Below, piece by piece: positions 14,755 to 21,424 of a stretch of DNA of 38,559 nt; the first letter of the stretch is position 1; each line of letters opens with the position of its first letter. Position numbers and translations under genes: made by a program. Source of the DNA: an uncultured Eubacterium sp. (GTDB lineage Bacteria > Bacillota > Clostridia > Oscillospirales > Acutalibacteraceae). The notes under the pieces are model-generated. The model searched no databases and was not told where the DNA came from. It was given only the letters and a program-made list of their open reading frames with translations. The stretch is taken from NCBI GenBank assembly GCA_905233805.1, contig CAJOER010000019.1, forward strand, positions 1 through 38,559, written 5' to 3'.

Positions 14755-14755
14755 G

Positions 14756-14780
14756 TTATAAAGGCAACACGGCCTTATAA
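14756..14780 (+). promoter_or_regulatory. Stem-loop between xpt and the BMP lipoprotein gene
   Basis: TTATAAAGGC and GCCTTATAA (with one bulged A) flank a 6-base loop; an A-rich then T-rich tract leads into the GGAGGG binding site. It could act as an mRNA processing or stability element, or weak attenuator. Confidence 0.4.
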
Positions 14781-14807
14781 TAAAAATTTTTTATGGAGGG
14801 AAACCAA

Positions 14808-16142
14808 ATGAAAGTTTCTAAGAAAATCATTGCTCTGGTTCTCGCAGCAGTTCTTATCGTTGCAGCAGCGCTTGTTGGATGCAGCAAGGGCGGCACGGAA
14901 AACGAAGTTAAGGGCGAAAGCGCTGAAATCATTGCACGTGAAGACATCACTTCAGACGTAGAAGTTCCCGCTGACTTTAAAATCGGTCTCATTTGTCTTC
15001 ATGACGAAAACTCAACTTATGACAAGAACTTCATCGACGGCTTAAAGGCTGCAGCAACCGGTATGGGCTTATCCGACGAGCAGGTTATCGTTGTTACCAA
15101 TATCGGCGAGGATGCATCTTGCTACAACACAGCAGTTGACCTTGCAAAGAACAAGGGCTGTAAAGTTGTATTTGCTGATTCCTTCGGTCATGAATCTCAT
15201 ATGATGAGAGCCGCAAAGGAATTCCCCGACGTTCAGTTCTGTCACGCAACAGGTACAGCAGCTAAGGGCGCAGGCCTCAAGAATTACCACAATGCATTTG
15301 CCGCTATTTACGAGGGCAGATATATTGCCGGCGTAGCTGCAGGTATCAAGCTTAACGACATGATTAAAGAAGGTAAGATTACTGAAGACCAGGCCATCAT
15401 CGGTTATGTTGGCGCGTTCACATATGCTGAAGTTATCTCAGGTTTAACTTCCTTCTATCTCGGCGCAAGAAGCGTTTGCCCGAGCGCAACAATGAAAGTT
15501 CGTTACACAGGTTCTTGGTATGACCAGGCTAAAGAGCAGGAAGCTGCTACAGCTCTTATTGAAAAAGATAAGTGCGCTCTTATTTCTCAGCACGCTGACT
15601 CACTCGGTGCTCCTACCGCTTGCGAACTCGCAGGTGTTCCGAACGTTTCTTACAACGGTTCAACTTATTCTGCAGGCAAGAACACTTTCATCGTTTCTTC
15701 TGCAATCAACTGGGCTCCTTACTTCAAGCTCATCATCGAAAGCACTATTAAGGGCGAAGAGATTCCTGCAAACTGGTGCGGAACTATCGCCACAAACTCT
15801 GTAGTTATCTCCGGTATCAACCAGGATGTTGTTGATGGCGAATCAACAATTGCAGAGCTCAATAAGGTTGTTGACCAGTTCAAGGCTGGCAGCCTCCATG
15901 TATATGATACATCAACATTTACCGTAACTGTTGACAAGGCAAACGGCGTTAACGCTAATGCAGAAGTTGACAAGGACGGCCACCTTGTTAAGTATATGGC
16001 TGACATCGACGGCGACTTCAAGGGCGACACAAACGTTGTTCATGACGGTTACTTCGACGAGTCAGGTAATGACTACAGGTCAGCTCCTTACTTCGATATC
16101 ATCATCGACGGTATCACAAACATCAATACAAACTTCGGTTAA
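14808..16142 (+). CDS. nupN: BMP-family nucleoside-binding lipoprotein
   Basis: A 444-residue lipoprotein. The signal peptide ends in the lipobox AALVGCSKGG (Cys about residue 24). The mature BMP/Med fold is recognisable: KIGLICLHDENSTYDKNF (about 63-80), GCKVVFADSFGHESHM, CHATGT, FAAIYEGRYIAGVAAG and GYVGAFTYAEVISGLTSF. Members such as B. subtilis NupN bind purine nucleosides on the outer face and hand them to NupOPQ. Codon use is strongly biased toward favoured codons (AAC, ATC, GGC and GTT), consistent with high expression. GGAGGG lies 7 bases before the ATG. It follows xpt by 53 bases and precedes the ABC ATPase. Confidence 0.9.
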   Translation: MKVSKKIIALVLAAVLIVAAALVGCSKGGTENEVKGESAEIIAREDITSDVEVPADFKIGLICLHDENSTYDKNFIDGLKAAATGMGLSDEQVIVVTNIGEDASCYNTAVDLAKNKGCKVVFADSFGHESHMMRAAKEFPDVQFCHATGTAAKGAGLKNYHNAFAAIYEGRYIAGVAAGIKLNDMIKEGKITEDQAIIGYVGAFTYAEVISGLTSFYLGARSVCPSATMKVRYTGSWYDQAKEQEAATALIEKDKCALISQHADSLGAPTACELAGVPNVSYNGSTYSAGKNTFIVSSAINWAPYFKLIIESTIKGEEIPANWCGTIATNSVVISGINQDVVDGESTIAELNKVVDQFKAGSLHVYDTSTFTVTVDKANGVNANAEVDKDGHLVKYMADIDGDFKGDTNVVHDGYFDESGNDYRSAPYFDIIIDGITNINTNFG

Positions 16143-16167
16143 TATTGATTTAACTTAGGTTTAAGAC

Positions 16168-16195
16168 TCCGTGGCAGTGGAAACACTGTCACGGA
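16168..16195 (+). promoter_or_regulatory. Strong stem-loop between the BMP gene and the ABC ATPase gene
   Basis: TCCGTGGCAGTG-GAAA-CACTGTCACGGA pairs over 12 bp (one G-T) with a GAAA tetraloop, followed by a mixed T-rich tract. It probably protects or terminates most binding-protein mRNA so that the lipoprotein exceeds the transporter in amount, as is usual in ABC operons. Confidence 0.7.
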
Positions 16196-16234
16196 AATTT
16201 GATTTTTATTTTGTTCAAAACGCGGAGGTAGAAC

Positions 16235-17785
16235 ATGGAAAAAGCCTCATATGCACTCGAAATGAAGGGCATAACAAAAGCCTTCGGAACAAAGGTTGTT
16301 GCCAACAAAAACGTTGACCTTCAGGTTAAGCACGGAGAGATTCTTGCAATCCTCGGTGAGAACGGTTCGGGTAAAACTACGCTAATGAATATGGTAGCGG
16401 GCATTTATTATCCGGATGAAGGACAGCTTTTCGTTGACGGAAACGAGGTTGTAATCAAGTCGCCCAAAGACGCATTTGATTTCAAAATCGGTATGATTCA
16501 TCAGCACTTCAAGCTGATTGACGTTTTCTCTGCCGCTGAAAATATCGTTCTCGGTATTGACGACGGCCAGAAATACAACCTTAAAAAAGCAAAGCAGGAA
16601 ATTAAAAAGATTGTTGACCAGTACGGCTTTGTTCTTGACCCTGACAAAAAAATATATGAGATGTCTGTATCCGAAAAACAGACGGTTGAAATTGTAAAGG
16701 TGCTTTACAGGGGCGCGGACATTCTTATTCTTGACGAGCCTACCGCCGTACTCACCCCTCAGGAAACAAGCAGATTGTTTGACATTATCCGCCGTATGAA
16801 GGAGGATAACAAGTCAATTATAATCATTACTCATAAACTCCACGAAGTACTTGAAATATCCGACAGAGTTGTAACCCTCAGAAAGGGCGAAAACGTTGGT
16901 GATATCTTAACAAAAGACGCTAACGAGTCAATTCTTACGGAAATGATGGTAGGCGAAAAAATCGACTTAAATATCGAGAGAAACGAGCCTAAAAACCCTG
17001 AACCGCGTTTAGTGGTTAAACGGCTTAATGTAAAGAAATATGACGGCAGTAATGCGTTAACTGATATTAATTTTACCGTTAACAGCGGCGAAATCCTCGG
17101 AATCGCAGGAATTTCCGGTTCGGGACAGAAGGAACTCCTTGAATCAATAGCGGGATTACAGAGATGTGAAAAAGGTTCAAGTATTCTTTATACCGACTCG
17201 GACGAGGTAGAGCAGCAGCTCGTCGGCAAAACACCGAGAGAAATCAGAAAACTCGGCGTTGCCATGAGCTTCGTTCCCGAGGACAGACTCGGTATGGGTC
17301 TTGTCGGCAGTATGGATATTACCGACAATATGATGCTCCGTTCATACAAGAGCGGTAAAACCGAATTCCTTGACAGAAAGAAGCCCAAGAAGCTCGCCGA
17401 GGAAATCATTGAAGAGCTCGAGGTTGTAACCCCGTCAACGAGCACCCCCGTAAGACGTCTTTCGGGCGGTAACGTTCAGAAGGTTCTTGTAGGCCGTGAA
17501 ATTGCCCTTGAACCGAGAGTTCTTATGGTAGCATATCCCGTTAGAGGTCTTGATATTAACTCTTCATATATGATTTATAACCTTCTCAACAAGCAGAAGG
17601 AAGAGGGTGTATCAATAATCTTCGTAGGCGAGGACCTCGACGTACTGATTGCCCTTTGCGACAGAATTATGGTTATCAACTCCGGCGAAATTACCGGAAT
17701 TGTTGACGGTCGCGGCGCAAAGAAAGACGAAATCGGTTTGCTGATGACGAAAACAAACGGAGGTGCAGACAATGAAAAAGAATGA
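16235..17785 (+). CDS. nupO: Nucleoside ABC transporter, double ATPase subunit
   Basis: A 516-residue tandem ATPase of the simple-sugar/nucleoside (RbsA-like) class. The first half has Walker A LGENGSGKTTLMN (about residues 38-50), signature MSVSEKQTVEIVKVL (altered as usual here), Walker B ILILDEPTAVLT and the switch IIITHKLHEV. The second half has the degenerate Walker A GISGSGQKELLE, a canonical signature RRLSGGNVQKVLVGREI and Walker B VLMVAYPVRGLDI. Only the first site is expected to be fully catalytic. GGAGGTAGAAC precedes the ATG. The next gene starts inside this gene's end (overlap 14 bases), so the permease is translationally coupled. Confidence 0.93.
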   Translation: MEKASYALEMKGITKAFGTKVVANKNVDLQVKHGEILAILGENGSGKTTLMNMVAGIYYPDEGQLFVDGNEVVIKSPKDAFDFKIGMIHQHFKLIDVFSAAENIVLGIDDGQKYNLKKAKQEIKKIVDQYGFVLDPDKKIYEMSVSEKQTVEIVKVLYRGADILILDEPTAVLTPQETSRLFDIIRRMKEDNKSIIIITHKLHEVLEISDRVVTLRKGENVGDILTKDANESILTEMMVGEKIDLNIERNEPKNPEPRLVVKRLNVKKYDGSNALTDINFTVNSGEILGIAGISGSGQKELLESIAGLQRCEKGSSILYTDSDEVEQQLVGKTPREIRKLGVAMSFVPEDRLGMGLVGSMDITDNMMLRSYKSGKTEFLDRKKPKKLAEEIIEELEVVTPSTSTPVRRLSGGNVQKVLVGREIALEPRVLMVAYPVRGLDINSSYMIYNLLNKQKEEGVSIIFVGEDLDVLIALCDRIMVINSGEITGIVDGRGAKKDEIGLLMTKTNGGADNEKE

Positions 17786-18863
17786 ACCTTTGATTCGTAT
17801 CACTAAACGCACCGACGTTTCCGTTAAATCGGGAATTATTGTCAGAGCAATTGCAATAGTTCTTGCGCTTATCGTCTGCGGTATCGTTACCAAGTTGTTT
17901 ACAAGCGACGACCCGGTTTCAATTTTAAAAACGATTCTTCACGGCGCTTTCGGTAAAGGAAGAACGCTCGTAACCATTCACGATATTGCAATTCTTCTTT
18001 GCGTATCTCTTGCGGTTACTCCGGCCTTCAGAATGAGATTCTGGAATATCGGCGCCGAGGGTCAGGTTTTAATGGGCGCGCTTACAACCGCTATGTGTAT
18101 GTTTTATCTCGGCGGGAAAATACACGACACGCTTCTAATCGTTATAATGACGGTTTGCGCAATCGCAACGGCTTGTATCTGGGCGGTTATCCCCGCGTTC
18201 TTCAAAGCGAACTGGGGAACTAACGAAACGCTCTTTACGCTGATGATGAACTACGTAGCTATTCAGCTTATTGAATACTTCCTTAAAATTGCCGATAAGA
18301 GCGGCTCAAACGTAGTAGGTCCCAACCTTTTGTCACACGGCTGGTTCCCGCAGCTATTCCATACGGATTACCTTCTTAATATCCTAATAGTTGCAATTAT
18401 TACCGTCGTGCTTCACGTTTATCTTACTCAGAGCAAGCACGGCTACGAGCTTCTTGTAGTAGGCGAAAGCGAAAACACCGCGCGTTATATCGGACTTAAC
18501 GTTAAAAAGGTTATTATCCGTACAATGGCGCTCTCGGGCGTTATCTGCGGTATTGCGGGCTTACTCATAGTAGGCGGCTCGTCACACTCGATTGACTCAA
18601 ATATCGCAGGCGGACGTGGCTTTACCGCAATTATGGTAAGCTGGCTTGCAAAGTTCAACCCCGTATATATGGTTTTAACCTCGCTTTTACTTGTGTTTCT
18701 CAGCCGCGGCGCTGACGAGGTTTCGTCAAAGTTCGGTCTCAACGCCGACTTTTCGCAGATATTAACGGGTATAATTCTGTTCTTTATAATCGGATGCGAA
18801 TTTTTCATTAATTACAAAGTCCATTTCAGAGACAGCAAAAAAGCAGCGAAGGAGGATAAATAA
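17772..18863 (+). CDS. nupP: Nucleoside ABC transporter permease (NupP/YufP-like)
   Basis: A 363-residue membrane protein with about eight to ten helices of the BPD_transp_2 family. Characteristic stretches are FRMRFWNIGAEGQVLMGAL (about residues 78-96) and GESENTARYIGLNVKKVIIRTMALSGVICGIAG (in pieces, about 232-264), the cytoplasmic coupling loop that docks on the ATPase. It forms a heterodimer with the next gene product. GGAGG lies 7 bases before ATG 17772; an in-frame ATG at 17763 has no such spacing. A single base separates the stop from the next start. Confidence 0.92.
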   Translation: MKKNEPLIRITKRTDVSVKSGIIVRAIAIVLALIVCGIVTKLFTSDDPVSILKTILHGAFGKGRTLVTIHDIAILLCVSLAVTPAFRMRFWNIGAEGQVLMGALTTAMCMFYLGGKIHDTLLIVIMTVCAIATACIWAVIPAFFKANWGTNETLFTLMMNYVAIQLIEYFLKIADKSGSNVVGPNLLSHGWFPQLFHTDYLLNILIVAIITVVLHVYLTQSKHGYELLVVGESENTARYIGLNVKKVIIRTMALSGVICGIAGLLIVGGSSHSIDSNIAGGRGFTAIMVSWLAKFNPVYMVLTSLLLVFLSRGADEVSSKFGLNADFSQILTGIILFFIIGCEFFINYKVHFRDSKKAAKEDK

Positions 18864-18864
18864 A

Positions 18865-19845
18865 ATGGGATTTTTGTTTCAGTTTATCTCCCGCTCAATA
18901 ATGCAGGGTACGCCGCTTCTGTACGGCGCAACAGGTGAAATCATTACCGAGAAATCAGGAAACCTTAACCTCGGTATTCCCGGCATTATGTACGTAGGTG
19001 CTATTTCAGGCGTTATAGGAGCGTTCTTCTATCAGCAGAATACAACTGTTGTAAATACGTTCCTCGCTGTTTTGATACCGCTTCTTGCAAGCGTTCTCGG
19101 TTCGCTGATAGTTACGCTTATCTATTGCTTCCTTACAGTAACGCTTCGCGCAAATCAGAACGTAACCGGTCTTGCAATTACAACCTTCGGCGTTGGCTTC
19201 GGTAACTTCTTCGGCGGTTCTTTAATCAAGGTATTAAAGAGCGACGTTCCGTATCTTGCATTAACGGAAATCGCAACCGCGTTTAAGAAAACCCTGCCCT
19301 TCGCAATGAAAATGGGTTCCCTCGGAAAGATGTTCTTCTCATACGGCTTTATGGTATATCTTGCAATAATTATTGCAATTATAACAAGCGTTATTATGAA
19401 CAAAACGAGGCTCGGACTTCAGCTCAGAGCGGTCGGCGAAAGCCCTGCAACGGCAGACGCAGCAGGTATCAACGTAAACGCTTATAAGTATTTTGCAACC
19501 GCTATCGGCGGCGTTATTGCAGGTCTCGGCGGACTTTACTACGTTATGGACTACAGTAACGGAATCTGGTCAAATAACGGCTTCGGCGACAGAGGATGGC
19601 TTGCTATTGCAATCGTAATCTTTGCAATCTGGAAAGCAGACCTTGCAATCATCGGCTCGTATGTTTTCGGCGCGCTTTACATCCTTTTCAATTATATCAG
19701 CGTACCTATGACCTATATTCCGCTTATTCAGATGCTTCCTTACGTTGTAACAATTCTTGTTCTCATTATCGTTTCGGCGAGAAAGAAGAAGGAACATCAG
19801 CCGCCCGAGGCGCTCGGACTTTCATACTTCAGAGAGGAAAGATAA
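18865..19845 (+). CDS. nupQ: Nucleoside ABC transporter permease (NupQ/YufQ-like)
   Basis: A 326-residue BPD_transp_2 permease, the second pore subunit. TPLLYGATGEIITEKSGNLNLGIPG (in pieces, about residues 16-40) and AVGESPATADAAGINVNAYKYFATAIGGVIAGLGGLYY (in pieces, about 190-228) are the typical motifs. AAGGAGG lies 9 bases upstream of the ATG. The gene ends 147 bases before hpt; the gap holds a small inverted-repeat element and a hairpin. Confidence 0.92.
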   Translation: MGFLFQFISRSIMQGTPLLYGATGEIITEKSGNLNLGIPGIMYVGAISGVIGAFFYQQNTTVVNTFLAVLIPLLASVLGSLIVTLIYCFLTVTLRANQNVTGLAITTFGVGFGNFFGGSLIKVLKSDVPYLALTEIATAFKKTLPFAMKMGSLGKMFFSYGFMVYLAIIIAIITSVIMNKTRLGLQLRAVGESPATADAAGINVNAYKYFATAIGGVIAGLGGLYYVMDYSNGIWSNNGFGDRGWLAIAIVIFAIWKADLAIIGSYVFGALYILFNYISVPMTYIPLIQMLPYVVTILVLIIVSARKKKEHQPPEALGLSYFREER

Positions 19846-19855
19846 AAGAGTATTG

Positions 19856-19947
19856 AGAATGGAGAATTGAGAATTGTGGGTCTTGCAGACAGCAATTATA
19901 TAACGGGCGCGGGCAGAGCCCGCCCTGAATTCTACATTTTCCATTCT
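19856..19947. repeat. Inverted-repeat element between nupQ and hpt (MITE- or REP-like)
   Basis: Two 20-base arms (19856-19875 and 19928-19947) are inverted copies with 17 of 20 matches. They flank about 50 bases, including a GGGC...GCCC hairpin (about 19904-19926). The arms are of the GAGAATGGAGAATT type often scattered between Clostridia genes. It carries no gene. It sits inside an operon. Confidence 0.55.
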
Positions 19948-19955
19948 GAATTAGT

Positions 19956-19977
19956 GGGACGATGCGGACATCGTCCC
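19956..19977 (+). promoter_or_regulatory. Hairpin just before the hpt ribosome binding site
   Basis: GGGACGATG-CGGA-CATCGTCCC, a perfect 9-bp stem. There is no T run, so it is not a terminator. The binding site CGAGGTG starts 4 bases after it. It could set mRNA stability or hpt translation. Confidence 0.5.
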
Positions 19978-19992
19978 CGGCGAGGTGTTATT

Positions 19993-20544
19993 ATGGCAAA
20001 CTTGGCAAATGATATTTCCGAGGTTCTTGTTACCGAGGAGGAGCTCAGAGAGATAAATAAGCGTCTCGGAGCGCAGATTACAAAGGATTTTGAGGGCAAA
20101 AAGCTCTTTATAGTGGGCATTCTCAAGGGTTCGATTTACTTTATGACCGACCTTACGAGGAACATTGACCTTCCGCTTGAAATTGACTTTCTGGGCGTTT
20201 CAAGCTACGGCAGCAGCACGAGGACCTCGGGCCAGGTCAAGATTGTAAAGGACCTTGACAAGTCTATCGAAGGCTACGACGTGCTTTTAATCGAGGATAT
20301 TCTCGACACGGGCAGAACGCTCGACTACGTAAGCGATATGCTCAAAACGAGGAAGGCGAACTCAATTTCGGTTTGTACCCTTCTTGACAAGCCCGCAAGG
20401 CGTGCGCCCGACGTTGACCTCGTTCCCGAATACGTTGGCTGCGACGTGCCGGACGAGTTCGTAGTCGGCTACGGTCTTGACTACGACCAGAAGTACAGAA
20501 ACCTTCCGTATATCGGCGCGCTGAAAAGAGAAATATATGAATAA
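19993..20544 (+). CDS. hpt: Hypoxanthine phosphoribosyltransferase
   Basis: A 183-residue enzyme that converts hypoxanthine or guanine plus PRPP to IMP or GMP. LFIVGILKGSIYFMTDL (about residues 37-53), FLGVSSYGSSTRTSG and the PRPP-binding motif VLLIEDILDTGRTLDYV (about 98-114) are all present, so unlike the neighbouring xpt product it should be active. GAGGTG lies 5 bases before ATG 19993; an upstream ATG at 19867-20 lacks a site. It is the sixth gene of the purine-uptake operon, separated from nupQ by the repeat. Confidence 0.95.
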   Translation: MANLANDISEVLVTEEELREINKRLGAQITKDFEGKKLFIVGILKGSIYFMTDLTRNIDLPLEIDFLGVSSYGSSTRTSGQVKIVKDLDKSIEGYDVLLIEDILDTGRTLDYVSDMLKTRKANSISVCTLLDKPARRAPDVDLVPEYVGCDVPDEFVVGYGLDYDQKYRNLPYIGALKREIYE

Positions 20545-20698
20545 AACACTTACAGCAAAAGAATACGCAATACCCGTTGAATATGACGAAAATACAGACA
20601 ATTACGTCATAAAAAAGGACCTTACAATAAGGGCGCCGAAAGGCTCAAAAGCACAGGCATTTGCGAAGAAAAACAAAATCAAATTCAAAGCACTGTAA
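20537..20698 (+). CDS. Small basic protein overlapping hpt
   Basis: A 53-residue frame whose ATG lies 8 bases inside the hpt 3' end. Its product starts MNKTLTAKEYAIPVEYDENT and ends in a Lys-rich tail (KGSKAQAFAKKNKIKFKAL). It stops 5 bases before the operon terminator. The overlap, codon use like its neighbours and the position directly before the terminator support a real gene, probably made by translational coupling. No family recognised. Confidence 0.55.
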   Translation: MNKTLTAKEYAIPVEYDENTDNYVIKKDLTIRAPKGSKAQAFAKKNKIKFKAL

Positions 20699-20703
20699 AA
20701 ATA

Positions 20704-20733
20704 AAAAGCTGTTCACAACCGTGAACAGCTTTT
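20704..20733. terminator. Bidirectional terminator between purine operon and hypB
   Basis: AAAAGCTGTTCAC (20704-20716), loop AACC and GTGAACAGCTTTT (20721-20733): a 13-bp stem with flanking A and T runs. Confidence 0.9.
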
Positions 20734-20736
20734 GTT

Positions 20737-21405
20737 TTATTTATTCCACTCGTTGATTTGGGCGCGGAGCCAGTCGCACCAGGCGTCTATGCCCTCGCCC
20801 GTTTTGGCGGAGATAAAGAATATCTCAGCCTTCGGGTTGAGCTTTTTTATGCGCTCAACAACCGCCTCGTCGTCGAAATCGAATACGCTTTTAGTGTCGA
20901 TTTTATTAATCAGAACGCAGTCGCTTATCGTGAACATAAGAGGATATTTAAGCGGCTTGTCGTCGCCCTCGGGGACGGAGAGAATCATCGCGTTTTTGCT
21001 TGCGCCCGTGTCAAATTCGGCGGGGCAGACAAGGTTGCCGACGTTTTCAAGCACGATAAAATCAAAGCTTGAGGCGTCGATATTCTCAAGCCCCTGCTCG
21101 GTCATACCCGCGTCGAGGTGGCACATACCGCCCGTGTGGAGCTGGATTGCCTTTGCGCCCGTTTCGCTTATCGCCTTTGCGTCGACGTCGGAGTCGATAT
21201 CCGCTTCCATAACGCCGATTTTGTACTCGTCTTTAAGTCTTGCAAGCGTCTGTTTAAGCGTGGTAGTTTTTCCGCTGCCCGGGGAGGACATAAGGTTTAA
21301 AAGGAAGGTTTTATTTTCCTTTAACTTTGCGCGAAGGCGCTCCGCCTCGCGGTCGTTATTTTCATATACACTTTTTTTGATTTCAATTACTTTAAATTCG
21401 CTCAT
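20737..21405 (-). CDS. hypB: HypB-like hydrogenase/urease maturation GTPase
   Basis: A 222-residue GTPase of the HypB/UreG family that delivers nickel to [NiFe]-hydrogenase (or urease). P-loop NLMSSPGSGKTT (about residues 36-47), EADIDSDVDAKAI, the metal-binding GMCHLDAGM (Cys, His), LENVGNLVCPAEFDTG (second metal Cys) and NKID (about 167-170). The His-rich or CxxCGC amino end found in some HypB proteins is missing. No hypA, hypC-F or hydrogenase genes lie within 20 kb. AAGGAT lies 8 bases before the ATG. It follows the ABC transporter by 19 bases and is probably cotranscribed with it. Confidence 0.93.
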   Translation of the reverse strand: MSEFKVIEIKKSVYENNDREAERLRAKLKENKTFLLNLMSSPGSGKTTTLKQTLARLKDEYKIGVMEADIDSDVDAKAISETGAKAIQLHTGGMCHLDAGMTEQGLENIDASSFDFIVLENVGNLVCPAEFDTGASKNAMILSVPEGDDKPLKYPLMFTISDCVLINKIDTKSVFDFDDEAVVERIKKLNPKAEIFFISAKTGEGIDAWCDWLRAQINEWNK

Positions 21406-21424
21406 AATTTTTTATCCTTTCGGG

